Positions 17,041 through 25,296 are shown, counted from the first letter of the stretch. The stretch: 64,000 nt of DNA from Paraburkholderia dioscoreae (GCF_902459535.1 NZ_LR699554.1:620001-684000), one strand, 5' to 3'. Notes: generated by a model from the sequence alone, not told the origin. A program made the numbers and translations.

Positions 17041-18093
17041 TTGACCAAGATCTTTGTCTACGAGTATCTCACCGGCGGCGGCATCGACCCGGCACATGCC
17101 GGCGCGGCGAGTCTCGCCGACCTGAGCGCGCTGATAGTCGAAGGCCGGGTGATGCGCGACGCGCTGGTGAGCGACTTGCGTGAGCTCGACGGCGTGGACG
17201 TGAGCTTCGCGAGCTCGCGCTTCGAAACCGTCGACCCGGCGCTCGCTCATTGTAGGGCCGCGCAAGGCGAGTCCATGACGGCCTTCGTCGCACGGGTGGC
17301 GCGCGAGCACGATTACGCGTGGATCATCGCGCCGGAATGCGACGGCTTGCTGCTCCACCTATACGACGCGGTGGGCGCGGCGCGCTGGCTCGGCTGCGCG
17401 AAAGAAGCGATCCGCGTGGCGTCGAGCAAGAGCGCCACGGCGGCGTTGCTCGCGGCGCAGGGTATCGCCACGACGCCCGCGATCGAACCCGGACAGTCCG
17501 ACGAACTGCCCGGCGAGCGTTGGGTCGTGAAACCGGACGACGGCGCGGGCGGCCTCGATACCTTCGTGTTCGACAATTTCGCCGACGCCTGCGCCGAATA
17601 CGATGCACGCGCGGCTGCCGCGCGCAATCCGGTGCTGCAGGCCTGGGTCGACGGCGAGCCGCTCAGCCTTTCGCTGATCTGCCGTGCCGACGGTGTGGAA
17701 CTCATCAGCATCAACCGGCAGCAAATCAGCTTGAGCGCAAACGACGCGTCGCAGCGGCAACCGCGCATTGTCGAATTCGACGGCGTGACGGTCAATCAGA
17801 TCGATCTGGCCGGCGATCAGGGGCGCTTGCTTGGCGCGCTGGCACAGCGCGTCGCGAAGGCGATGCCGGGCTTGCGCGGCTTCGTCGGCATCGACGTGGT
17901 GTGGCATCCGCTGCGCGGGCCGGTCGTGATCGAGGTCAATCCGCGCCTGACCGTGGCGTATGCGGGCCTGTGCGGGGCGCCGGGCGGCGAACTCGCACGC
18001 ACCCTGCTCGCGGCGCACGGGGTGCGCATCGGGCGATCCGGGCCGGCGGCGCGCAGCCGTGGCGCACAGTCTGCCTGTGGAGCCCAGCCGTGA
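17041..18093 (+). CDS. ATP-grasp ligase, MfnD-like (tyramine-glutamate ligase family)
   Basis: 350 residues starting at a TTG (TTG ACC AAG ATC); no ATG or GTG is available before the conserved start IFVYEYLTGGG. ATP-grasp features are WVVKPDDGAGG, then GIDVVW and the metal-binding IEVNPRLTVAYAG. The archaeal relative MfnD joins glutamate to tyramine in methanofuran synthesis, and in methylotrophs this branch makes the polyglutamyl methylofuran tail. Only 14 bp separate it from the divergent HisA-like gene. It is coupled to mfnF by a GTGA overlap. Confidence 0.85.
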   Translation: MTKIFVYEYLTGGGIDPAHAGAASLADLSALIVEGRVMRDALVSDLRELDGVDVSFASSRFETVDPALAHCRAAQGESMTAFVARVAREHDYAWIIAPECDGLLLHLYDAVGAARWLGCAKEAIRVASSKSATAALLAAQGIATTPAIEPGQSDELPGERWVVKPDDGAGGLDTFVFDNFADACAEYDARAAAARNPVLQAWVDGEPLSLSLICRADGVELISINRQQISLSANDASQRQPRIVEFDGVTVNQIDLAGDQGRLLGALAQRVAKAMPGLRGFVGIDVVWHPLRGPVVIEVNPRLTVAYAGLCGAPGGELARTLLAAHGVRIGRSGPAARSRGAQSACGAQP

Positions 18094-19223
18094 GCACCGC
18101 GCGCGTCAAGCATGCAAGTCCCGCGACTCAGGATAGCGGGCCGGTGTTCGGCTGGGATGTGGGCGGCGCGCATGTGAAGGTGTCGATGGCCGATGCCGGC
18201 GGCACCGTGCTCGACATCGCGCAATGGGCGTGTCCGCTGTGGCAGGGGCTCGACCATCTGGAGCGAACCATCGACCTCGTCTTCGAGCGCTGGCCGCTCG
18301 CGCAGAGCCACGCCGCGCAACACGCGGTGACGATGACCGGCGAGATGGTCGACCTTTTCGAGGACCGCGCGCAAGGCGTGCGGGCGATCGCCGCCGCGCT
18401 GGCAGAGCGGCTCGGGCCGCGGCTCTGCTTCTACGCCGGCGACGCCGGCTGGCTCACGGCGCAGACCTGCGCGGCCGGCTGGCGCAGCGTCGCCTCGGCG
18501 AACTGGCTGGCGACCGCGCGCTGGGTGGCGACACGCGTGCCCGATGCGCTGCTCATCGACATCGGCAGCACGACCACCGACATCATTCCGCTCGCGGGCG
18601 GCCGTGTCGTCGCGCGCGCCGCGACCGATGCCGGGCGGCTCGCCACGGGCGAGCTCGTGTACCAGGGGGTGGTGCGCACGCCGTTGTGCGGTGTCGCGCA
18701 GCGCATCGAATTCGCCGGGACGGCCGTCAACGTGATGAACGAATGGTTTGCGACCACGGCGGACGTCTATCGGCTCACGGGTGAACTGGCGCCGCAGTAC
18801 GACCTGTATCCGTGCGCCGACCAGGGGCCGAAGACGGAAAGCGCAAGCCGCACGCGGCTCGCGCGGATGATCGGCCGCGATGCTCATGAAACGGATCCCG
18901 CCGAATGGCGCCGGTTCGCGCTGCGCTGGCGCGAACTGCAACTGCGCGAAATCGGCGTCAATCTGGCGCGGGTGACGGCGGCGCACCCTGAACTCGCCGC
19001 CGCGCCGCTGGTGGGCGCAGGCTGCGGACGGTTTCTCGCGGCGGCGCTTGCGCGCGAAGAGGCGCGCGGCTACATCGATTTCGGCACGCTGGCGAGTGTG
19101 CCGGCGAGCCGGTCGGACCGGGCTGCGACGTGCGCGCCGAGTGTGGCGGTGGCGTTGCTGGCGGCAACGCGCTACGACGAAGCCGCTGATGAAAACTGTA
19201 GAGCGGCGTCGCGGGCGGCTTGA
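18090..19223 (+). CDS. MfnF-like H4MPT-linked C1 pathway protein (hydantoinase/actin-fold)
   Basis: 377 residues from the GTG at 18090, overlapping the previous stop (GTGA). It has actin-like ATPase-type motifs FGWDVGGAHVK and LLIDIGSTTTDIIPL, typical of the family annotated as H4MPT-linked C1 transfer pathway protein. The archaeal member MfnF couples the furan pyrophosphate to glutamyl-tyramine in methanofuran biosynthesis. Neighbouring mfnD-, mfnE- and mfnB-like genes support the same role for methylofuran here. Confidence 0.88.
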   Translation: MSTARVKHASPATQDSGPVFGWDVGGAHVKVSMADAGGTVLDIAQWACPLWQGLDHLERTIDLVFERWPLAQSHAAQHAVTMTGEMVDLFEDRAQGVRAIAAALAERLGPRLCFYAGDAGWLTAQTCAAGWRSVASANWLATARWVATRVPDALLIDIGSTTTDIIPLAGGRVVARAATDAGRLATGELVYQGVVRTPLCGVAQRIEFAGTAVNVMNEWFATTADVYRLTGELAPQYDLYPCADQGPKTESASRTRLARMIGRDAHETDPAEWRRFALRWRELQLREIGVNLARVTAAHPELAAAPLVGAGCGRFLAAALAREEARGYIDFGTLASVPASRSDRAATCAPSVAVALLAATRYDEAADENCRAASRAA

Positions 19224-19326
19224 CGCGAACGGACGCGGTGCAGCGCAGGTTGTCGCGCGAGGCGGCAAAGAGCGGTTGTTGGACGCGACGGAGCATGCAG
19301 ACGGGCAGGTAATCGGGCGAACGAAG

Positions 19327-19398
19327 CGGGCAAACGGGCAATCGGGCAATCGGGCAATCGGGCAATCGGGCAATCGGGCAGGCGGGCAATCGGGCAGG
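19327..19398 (+). repeat. Nine-copy 8-bp tandem repeat (CGGGCANN)
   Basis: Nine consecutive octamers run without interruption: CGGGCAAA, five CGGGCAAT, CGGGCAGG, CGGGCAAT, CGGGCAGG. They lie in the 216-bp gap between the mfnF-like stop and the mfnE-like start, ending about 40 bp before the ATG. Slipped-strand length change would alter the spacing between promoter and ribosome site without touching a reading frame. Confidence 0.95.
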
Positions 19399-19439
19399 CG
19401 GCAGGTCAATGCAGTTAATCGGAAACGAGGACAACGGTC

Positions 19440-20030
19440 ATGTGGGTGGTCAAGATCGGGGGCAGCCTGAGTCACGAGCCGACGCTGCGCCACTGGCTCA
19501 CCGAGCTATGCGAAGTGGGGGGCGGGCGCGTCGTCATCGTGCCCGGCGGCGGTGATTTCGCGGACAAGGTGCGGCAATACCAGAGCGAGTGGCGCTTCGA
19601 CGATCTCGCCGCGCACAATATGTGTCTGCTCGCCATGACGCAATACGCGATTCTGATGCAAGGGGTCTTGCCTGAACTCGTACTCGCCTCGAGCGAGGCG
19701 AAGATCCGCCGCGCGCTGCGCGACGGCCATGTCGCCGTGTGGGTGCCGACCGCGTTGATGCGCGACACGCCGGACGCGATGAGCAACTGGGACACCACTT
19801 CCGACAGCCTCGCCGCGTGGCTCTCGACCATGCTCAACGCCGAGCGGCTGATCGTGGTGAAGTCATGTCCGATCGCCGAGGACGAGCGGCTCGAAACGCT
19901 GGCCGCCTCGGGCGTGGTCGACCGGTGTTTCGTCGACTATGTGAACGAGGCCAATTACGTGGTCGAACTGTTCAACAAGGACAATGTCGCGTTGATGCGC
20001 GACCGGCTGTTGAATACGCCGGTTAGCTAG
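19440..20030 (+). CDS. MfnE-like amino-acid-kinase-fold phosphate kinase
   Basis: 196 residues. The amino acid kinase fold shows VVKIGGSLS at the start, VIVPGGGDFADKVR, and VVKSCPI later. Archaeal MfnE phosphorylates the aminomethylfuran phosphate to the pyrophosphate used by MfnF. The ribosome site GAGGA lies about 10 bp upstream. It converges with the mfnB-like gene. Confidence 0.87.
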   Translation: MWVVKIGGSLSHEPTLRHWLTELCEVGGGRVVIVPGGGDFADKVRQYQSEWRFDDLAAHNMCLLAMTQYAILMQGVLPELVLASSEAKIRRALRDGHVAVWVPTALMRDTPDAMSNWDTTSDSLAAWLSTMLNAERLIVVKSCPIAEDERLETLAASGVVDRCFVDYVNEANYVVELFNKDNVALMRDRLLNTPVS

Positions 20031-20049
20031 CGTTTTGGAGCGTGCGTTG

Positions 20050-20075
20050 CATGTCGCCGGTTGTGCGGTGACATG
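20050..20075. terminator. Hairpin between convergent mfnE- and mfnB-like genes
   Basis: The arms CATGTCGCC (20050-20058) and GGTGACATG (20067-20075) pair over 9 bp with one G-T pair and an 8-nt loop. There is no T tract. It is placed correctly for two convergent transcripts. Confidence 0.45.
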
Positions 20076-20097
20076 TAATGGTATGCATGGGCAAGCA

Positions 20098-20841
20098 TCA
20101 AAACCGCGCCGCGCCCGAGGCTCGCGCGTCCGCCGCCGCGACCGCGCCACTGACCTCGCCCGACGGACGGTGCAGCGCGGCGGCCCATTGCGCGACGCGC
20201 TGCGGATCGAGCCGCGAGCGCCGTCCATCGACACATAGCGCGGTGCGAAAACCCGCCACGTCCGGCGCGAGCGCACGGATCTGCTCGAACTGCGCCCAGC
20301 CGAGCGAGCCGGCAATGCCGCTCATCGCGCCGCGCTCGCGCGTGATCCGCAACCATTGGGCGAGCGTGTCGCCATCCACGTGGTCGAACAGCGTGCTGCC
20401 GTCCTTGCCGGCGGTATCGAACATCAGGCCCACGAAGCCGAGCGTGGCCGCGTAGGCAACCAGCTCGCCGTCCATCCCGCCGTCGCATAGCAGCACCGGC
20501 ACGACCGCTGCCGGCAGGTTGGCCAGTTGTTCGAGGCAACGCCGTGCGGCCGGTCCGGGCGTCACGCCCACTTTTACATAATCGATGCCCGCGTCGCTCA
20601 CTTCGATAACGCGTGTCGCGATCTCGTCGAGCGCATCCGCCGGTACATCGCCGATCGTGGCGCTGATAGGCTTGACCGGGTAATGGGCGCGCAGCCGGCG
20701 CGCGATCTGCGTGATGTCGCCGATCGACAAACCGCCGAGCGCACCCGCGTTCGGCTCCTTCAGGTCGATCAGTTCGGCGCCGGCCTGGGCGGCGTCGAAC
20801 GCCTCCTCATCCGAGCGGACGCTCGCGAGCAATGCGGTCAT
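20098..20841 (-). CDS. MfnB-like (5-formylfuran-3-yl)methyl phosphate synthase
   Basis: 247 residues of the DUF556/MfnB TIM-barrel family: LLASVRSDEEA, ELIDLKEPNAGALGG, DYVKVGV, LLCDGGM and GIAGSLGW. The catalytic Lys residues of the family correspond to those in DLKEP and YVKVG. MfnB makes the furan ring of methanofuran from two glyceraldehyde-3-phosphate molecules; here it would feed methylofuran, the Fhc cofactor. A CGGAGA ribosome site precedes the ATG, 26 bp after the DUF447 gene. Confidence 0.92.
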   Translation of the reverse strand: MTALLASVRSDEEAFDAAQAGAELIDLKEPNAGALGGLSIGDITQIARRLRAHYPVKPISATIGDVPADALDEIATRVIEVSDAGIDYVKVGVTPGPAARRCLEQLANLPAAVVPVLLCDGGMDGELVAYAATLGFVGLMFDTAGKDGSTLFDHVDGDTLAQWLRITRERGAMSGIAGSLGWAQFEQIRALAPDVAGFRTALCVDGRRSRLDPQRVAQWAAALHRPSGEVSGAVAAADARASGAARF

Positions 20842-20867
20842 CGATATTCTCCGAAAGACGGGAAAAA

Positions 20868-21467
20868 CTAGTGGGACACGAGTTCGGCGGCCGAGCCGCC
20901 GGACGCTGCGAGATTCTCGCGGTGCCGCGCGATCGCGGCGGTGAGCCAGTTCCAGGCGGTGAGTTCGGCCTCGCCCGCCGTTTTGTCGATGGCGATCTGC
21001 AGGTAGGCCATTTCCCGGTCCACCTTGTCGGCGGGCAGCATGAACAGCCGGCTGACGAGAATCGCGCCTTCCACCACCGCCGCCTGGGCGCGGTTAAAGC
21101 CGCCGAACGGCGCATGGTTTTCGCGGTGCACGCATTTCATGCGCAGCACCGGGCGCTCCTTGTCGTCGCGCAGGTCGTCGAGTTCGAGTTCCGCATGCGC
21201 GAGCGATTCGGCGAGCCTGACGCTCGCCACGCGGCTCGCCGCGAGCGTGGGCCAATCGGTTGCGTAATGCGTAACGCAGCCGGCAAAGATACGGACGTCC
21301 GTGGTGAAGTTCAGCACCGCTGCGCGCGACGCCGCGATATTGTCGAGCGTCACGGACGGACGAAAAGGCGAGAGGATGACGAAGTCGCCCTCGTAACGCG
21401 CTCCCATTGGCGCGATGTGAGGACGGCCATCGCACGCTGCCGTGGTGACGATCGTTTCGTGGATCAT
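20868..21467 (-). CDS. DUF447-family protein (FMN-binding split-barrel-like)
   Basis: 199 residues. It begins MIHETIVTTAACDGRPHIAPMG, a pattern shared by flavin-binding split-barrel proteins and by DUF447 proteins of archaea and methylotrophs. Other segments are LNFTTDVRIFAGCVT and DDKERPVLRMKC. The function is not established. Its place between pqqA and the mfnB-like gene suggests cofactor biosynthesis (inference). It starts 100 bp after the pqqA stop, beyond a strong hairpin. Confidence 0.82.
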   Translation of the reverse strand: MIHETIVTTAACDGRPHIAPMGARYEGDFVILSPFRPSVTLDNIAASRAAVLNFTTDVRIFAGCVTHYATDWPTLAASRVASVRLAESLAHAELELDDLRDDKERPVLRMKCVHRENHAPFGGFNRAQAAVVEGAILVSRLFMLPADKVDREMAYLQIAIDKTAGEAELTAWNWLTAAIARHRENLAASGGSAAELVSH

Positions 21468-21540
21468 GGCTGGGAACGCGTGACCTGGCAGCGCCGAAAG
21501 GCCGGCCGTCTAGCTAGGGATTACACAGCAATCCGCAGAA

Positions 21541-21559
21541 GGGCCGCGTCTCGCGGCCC
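21541..21559 (-). terminator. Hairpin just after pqqA, likely partial terminator
   Basis: A perfect 8-bp stem (GGGCCGCG / CGCGGCCC) with a 3-nt loop lies 8 bp past the pqqA stop and is followed on the minus strand by TTCT. It could terminate most transcripts, making pqqA mRNA more abundant than that of the downstream DUF447 and mfnB-like genes. Confidence 0.6.
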
Positions 21560-21567
21560 GTGCGGGC

Positions 21568-21642
21568 TTAACGCGTAGCGATATACATCGTGATTTCGAA
21601 ACCAAAACGCATATCGGTGTAGCTCGGAGTGGTCCATTGCAT
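21568..21642 (-). CDS. pqqA: PqqA, precursor peptide of PQQ
   Basis: A 24-codon gene: an ATG at 21642, an ideal GGAGGAAA ribosome site, and a TAA at 21568-21570. The peptide contains the invariant E-x-x-x-Y of PqqA (E16 and Y20 in GFEITMYIATR), the Glu and Tyr that become PQQ, and an N-terminal Trp typical of the family. It is encoded about 12 kb from pqqBCDE with the whole fhc and mfn block between. A -24/-12 promoter element lies about 80 bp upstream and a hairpin follows the stop. Confidence 0.95.
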   Translation of the reverse strand: MQWTTPSYTDMRFGFEITMYIATR

Positions 21643-21721
21643 ACGTGTTTCCTCCAGGTATTGATACAGCGTTGCGCCGTCGGCCCGGCGTGATGCCGGA
21701 CTTCATTGGCGTGGGTTACTA

Positions 21722-21737
21722 CGCAAGCTCCATGCCG
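21722..21737 (-). promoter_or_regulatory. Sigma-54 (-24/-12) promoter element upstream of pqqA
   Basis: The minus strand reads CGGCATGGAGCTTGCG, matching the sigma-54 consensus TGGCAYG-N4-TTGC except at the first base, with exact GG-to-GC spacing. The predicted transcript start is near 21711, leaving about 70 nt of leader before pqqA. Confidence 0.7.
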
Positions 21738-21972
21738 GGTATTCGGCGACACGGCGTGGATAGCGCACTGACGCGCCGCAATACAGCGTTTGCCGAATTG
21801 CGCCGGCGCGGCCACCGGGCGCGCGGCACGATGCGGTTGCACCGCGCACTGTTCCGGGAATGCAGCAAAGTGTTCCATGACGGGCGAAGGCAGCCGCTTC
21901 TGTCACGCGATGCTTGCAATTCCCATGCAGATCATTGTCTACCGATCGAAAGCGCACGTGTTGAAAATTCGC

Positions 21973-22002
21973 TTCGTGAACTGCGTTTTCGTGATCCGCG
22001 TT
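21973..22002 (+). repeat. 15-bp tandem repeats upstream of rbcL, candidate operator
   Basis: TTCGTGAACTGCGTT and TTCGTGATCCGCGTT are adjacent (13 of 15 identical), and a third partial copy TCGGTGAACG follows directly. They lie about 135-165 bp before the rbcL start, a reasonable place for CbbR or another activator to bind. Confidence 0.6.
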
Positions 22003-22135
22003 TCGGTGAACGATAACGGATCGGTTAAGTCTGCCAAATAAAATCGTGAATTCTCAATGACTGCGTTCATGCCTACAGTGCACACAAGCGCTTCGTTCTT
22101 CCGGCAGCGCGCCTGTTCACTCTCGAGGATACGTC

Positions 22136-23635
22136 ATGAACGATTTCAGTCAACCGGTGATCGATTCCATACACAAGCCGCGCGACGCGGGGAACCCTCG
22201 CGAACGGTACGCCGCGGGCGTGATGAAGTACCGCGAGATGGGCTACTGGCAGCCCGATTACACGCCCAAAGATACCGACGTGATCGCGCTCTTTCGCATC
22301 ACGCCGCAGCCCGGCGTCGATCCGGAGGAGGCGGCGGCGGCCGTGGCCGGCGAATCGTCGACGGCAACCTGGACCGTGGTGTGGACTGACCGGCTGACCG
22401 CGTGCGACATGTACCGCGCGAAAGCCTATCGGGTCGATCCGGTGCCGGCCTCGAACGCAGGCGAACCGCAATATTTCGCGTACATCGCCTATGAACTGGA
22501 TTTGTTCGAAGAAGGGTCGGTCGCCAACCTGACGGCGTCGATCATCGGCAACGTGTTCGGCTTCAAACCGCTCAAGGCGCTGCGTCTCGAAGACATGCGC
22601 ATACCTGTTGCTTATCTGAAGACCTTCCAGGGGCCGCCGACCGGAATCGTCGTCGAGCGTGAACGGCTCGACAAGTACGGACGGCCGCTGCTCGGCGCGA
22701 CCGTCAAGCCGAAACTGGGTTTGTCGGGCAAGAACTATGGCCGCGTCGTGTACGAAGGATTGCGCGGCGGGCTGGATTTTCTGAAGGACGACGAGAACAT
22801 CAACTCGCAGGCGTTCATGCACTGGCGCGACCGTTTTCTGTTTGCGATGGAAGCGGTGAATCGCGCGCAGGCGGAGACGGGCGAGGTCAAGGGCCACTAC
22901 CTGAACGTGACGGCCGGCACGATGGAGGACATGTATGAGCGCGCCGAATTCGCGAAGGAACTGGGTTCATGCATCGTGATGATCGATCTGGTGATCGGCT
23001 GGACCGCGATTCAGTCGATGGCGCGCTGGGCCCGCAGGAACGACATGATTCTGCATCTGCATCGCGCCGGGCACAGCACCTATACACGGCAGCGCAACCA
23101 CGGCATTTCGTTTCGCGTGATCGCGAAGTGGCTGCGCATGGCGGGCGTCGATCACGCGCATGCGGGCACGGCGGTGGGCAAACTCGAAGGCGATCCGCTT
23201 TCGGTGCAAGGCTATTACAACGTGTGCCGCGAATCGCACAACGAGGTCGACCTGTCGCGCGGGATTTTCTTCGACCAGCCGTGGGCCGGTCTGCGCAAAG
23301 TGATGCCGGTGGCCTCAGGCGGCATTCACGCGGGACAGATGCATCAACTGCTCGATCTGTTCGGCGACGACGCGATCCTGCAGTTCGGCGGGGGCACGAT
23401 CGGCCACCCGGCCGGTATCCAGGCGGGCGCGGTGGCGAATCGCGTCGCGCTCGAAGCGATGGTGAAGGCGCGCAACGAGGGCCGCGACATCGTTCACGAA
23501 GGGCCGGACATTCTCGAAGCCGCGGCACGCTGGTGCACGCCGCTCAAGCAGGCGCTCGATACGTGGCGGGACGTGACCTTCAACTACGCGTCCACCGACA
23601 CGCCGGATTTCGCCGCCACGCCGACCGCGGCGTGA
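22136..23635 (+). CDS. cbbL: RuBisCO large subunit, form I red type
   Basis: 499 residues. Catalytic residues are present: the KPK pair K191/K193 (GATVKPKLGLS), the carbamylated K217 with D219/E220 (GGLDFLKDDENINSQ), the HRAGHSTYTRQ segment and loop 6 GTAVGKLEGD. The N-terminal sequence (RYAAGVMKYREMGYW) and the presence of cbbX place it in the red-type (IC) lineage. It fixes CO2 onto ribulose-1,5-bisphosphate. It is first in an eight-gene Calvin cycle operon. Confidence 0.97.
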   Translation: MNDFSQPVIDSIHKPRDAGNPRERYAAGVMKYREMGYWQPDYTPKDTDVIALFRITPQPGVDPEEAAAAVAGESSTATWTVVWTDRLTACDMYRAKAYRVDPVPASNAGEPQYFAYIAYELDLFEEGSVANLTASIIGNVFGFKPLKALRLEDMRIPVAYLKTFQGPPTGIVVERERLDKYGRPLLGATVKPKLGLSGKNYGRVVYEGLRGGLDFLKDDENINSQAFMHWRDRFLFAMEAVNRAQAETGEVKGHYLNVTAGTMEDMYERAEFAKELGSCIVMIDLVIGWTAIQSMARWARRNDMILHLHRAGHSTYTRQRNHGISFRVIAKWLRMAGVDHAHAGTAVGKLEGDPLSVQGYYNVCRESHNEVDLSRGIFFDQPWAGLRKVMPVASGGIHAGQMHQLLDLFGDDAILQFGGGTIGHPAGIQAGAVANRVALEAMVKARNEGRDIVHEGPDILEAAARWCTPLKQALDTWRDVTFNYASTDTPDFAATPTAA

Positions 23636-23671
23636 GCGGCGGGCATTCAGGATTTTCAGGGCGGGTTCGAC

Positions 23672-23691
23672 CGCAGTGCAGCCGCACTGCG
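23672..23691 (+). other. Hairpin in the rbcL-rbcS spacer
   Basis: CGCAGTGC and GCACTGCG form a perfect 8-bp stem with a 4-nt loop in the 108-bp spacer. It has no T tract, so an RNA-stability or processing role is more likely than termination (inference). Confidence 0.45.
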
Positions 23692-23743
23692 CGGGAGACT
23701 GCTGGCGCCGTTCCGAACGCTGCATTCATCAACGAGGTACGTC

Positions 23744-24172
23744 ATGCGTATTACACAGGGCACGTTTTCCTTCCTGCCGGAATTGACCGACGAGGAGATC
23801 CGTTTGCAGATCGACTACGCGCTGAGCCAGGGCTGGGCCTGCTCGGTCGAATACACCGACGACCCGCATCCGCGCAACACGTATTGGGAAATGTGGGGCC
23901 TGCCGATGTTTGACCTGCGCGATGCGGCCGGCGTGTTGCAGGAAGTGAAGGCGTGCCGCGCGGCGCAGCCGCAGCACTACATCAAGGTCAACGCGTTCGA
24001 CTCGGTGCGCGGCTTCGAGACGATGCGCCTGTCGTTTATCGTCAACCGTCCGGACGAAGAGCCGGGCTTCCGCCTGACGCGTCAGGACGGACCGGGACGC
24101 GTGCAGCGCTACGGGTTGTCGGGCTACGCGGGCGACCGGCCGTCGGGCGAACGATACGGAGCGGCGCGCTAA
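23744..24172 (+). CDS. cbbS: RuBisCO small subunit, red type
   Basis: 142 residues, longer than green-type small subunits, with the C-terminal extension normal for red-type RbcS. Family segments are ITQGTFSFLPELTDEEI, DYALSQGWACSVEYTDDPHP and NTYWEMWGLPMFDL. It assembles with CbbL into the L8S8 holoenzyme. It is preceded by an ACGAGG ribosome site and followed 54 bp later by cbbX. Confidence 0.97.
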   Translation: MRITQGTFSFLPELTDEEIRLQIDYALSQGWACSVEYTDDPHPRNTYWEMWGLPMFDLRDAAGVLQEVKACRAAQPQHYIKVNAFDSVRGFETMRLSFIVNRPDEEPGFRLTRQDGPGRVQRYGLSGYAGDRPSGERYGAAR

Positions 24173-24226
24173 AAGGGGAGCCCGCAATGCGAGGCTCGAT
24201 GAATGCCACAAGCAGAGGGAGAGGCC

Positions 24227-25270
24227 ATGACCGAAGCTGCCGCCATAGACGCGAACGCGCTGTGTTCTGACGGGCGAGACGCTGCCGCGTTACAGGACAG
24301 CCAGGACAGCCGCGCGCAAGCGCCGCAGGTCGATCTCGCCGCGCTCTATCGCGACTCCGGCATCGGCGACGTGCTCGCCGAACTCGACCGCGATCTGGTC
24401 GGGCTCGCCCCGGTGAAAACCCGCATTCGCGAGATCGCGGCGCATCTGCTCGTTGAGCGCGCGCGCGATTCGCTCGGTCTCGCGGGCGGCGCGCCTACCC
24501 TGCATATGTGTTTCTCGGGCAATCCCGGCACGGGCAAGACCACGGTCGCGCTGCGCATGGCGGAAGTGCTGCACCGGCTCGGCTACATTCGCCGCAATCA
24601 TCTGGTGTCGGTCACGCGCGACGACCTGGTCGGCCAGTACATTGGCCACACCGCGCCGAAAACGCGCGATGTGCTGAAACGCGCGATGGGCGGCGTGCTT
24701 TTCATCGACGAAGCCTATTACCTGTATCGCCCGGAAAACGAACGCGATTACGGTCAGGAAGCAATCGAGATCCTGCTGCAGACCATGGAAAACCAGCGTG
24801 ACGATCTGGTGGTGATTCTGGCCGGTTACGCCGCGCGCATGGAAGTGTTCTTCGAAAGCAATCCGGGCTTTCGCTCGCGCATTGCGCATCACATCACGTT
24901 TCCCGACTACGACGGCGCGGAACTGCTCGACATCGCCGAGCGTATGCTCGCGACGATGCATTACCGCTTCGACGCCGACTCGCGGCGCGCTTTCGCCGAC
25001 TATCTCGCGCTGCGCACCAGGCAGGCGAATTTCGCCAACGCCCGCTCGGTGCGCAATGCGCTCGATCGCTCGCGGCTGCGCCAGGCCAACCGTCTTTTCG
25101 CCACGGCGATGCAGGGCGGCGCGCCGATCGACGCGGCCGCGCTCACGCTGATCGCCGCCGCCGACGTTCGCGCGAGCCGCGTGTTCACTGAATCTGAAGC
25201 GCTCGCGGCGAACGCCGGGGCGCCTGCGTCCTCGCATGCAACGCGCGCCGTGCCGGCGCCGCCAGGCTGA
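24227..25270 (+). CDS. cbbX: CbbX, AAA+ activase of red-type RuBisCO
   Basis: 347 residues from the ATG at 24227, chosen for its GGGAGAGG ribosome site; an in-frame ATG at 24203 is less likely. The Walker A GNPGTGKTT spans about 98-106, followed by Walker B GVLFIDEAYYLY and sensor segments. CbbX remodels inhibited red-type RuBisCO by pulling on the large-subunit C-terminus. Compared with typical CbbX it has an Ala-rich N-terminal leader of about 35 residues and a C-terminal tail. Confidence 0.96.
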   Translation: MTEAAAIDANALCSDGRDAAALQDSQDSRAQAPQVDLAALYRDSGIGDVLAELDRDLVGLAPVKTRIREIAAHLLVERARDSLGLAGGAPTLHMCFSGNPGTGKTTVALRMAEVLHRLGYIRRNHLVSVTRDDLVGQYIGHTAPKTRDVLKRAMGGVLFIDEAYYLYRPENERDYGQEAIEILLQTMENQRDDLVVILAGYAARMEVFFESNPGFRSRIAHHITFPDYDGAELLDIAERMLATMHYRFDADSRRAFADYLALRTRQANFANARSVRNALDRSRLRQANRLFATAMQGGAPIDAAALTLIAAADVRASRVFTESEALAANAGAPASSHATRAVPAPPG

Positions 25271-25296
25271 ACGAAAACAATCCTCAGGAGATCGCC

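Larger units (their letters stand above)
21643..22135. promoter_or_regulatory. 493-bp divergent control region, pqqA versus rbcL
   Basis: No convincing gene is seen here. On the minus strand it carries the sigma-54-like element for pqqA (21722-21737). Nearer rbcL there are 15-bp tandem repeats (21973-22002), an inverted pair GATCCG/CGGATC (21993-21998 and 22017-22022), a possible -10 TAAAAT at 22039-22044, and TGA-N8-TGA at 22047-22060, which resembles LysR-type half sites. rbcL has only a weak ribosome site. Confidence 0.6.

Noticed and set aside
19327..19398. Repeat array considered as CRISPR
   Set aside because: Units are 8 bp with no spacers and there are no cas genes nearby; it is a simple tandem repeat.
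21825..21842. Sigma-54-like GGCACG...TTGCA upstream of rbcL
   Set aside because: The two halves are separated by 6 bp instead of 4, so GG-to-GC spacing is 12, not 10; sigma-54 does not tolerate this.
21645..22016. 123-codon open frame in the pqqA-rbcL spacer
   Set aside because: It starts within the pqqA ribosome-site region, has no ribosome site or domain, and overlaps the pqqA promoter; treated as non-coding.
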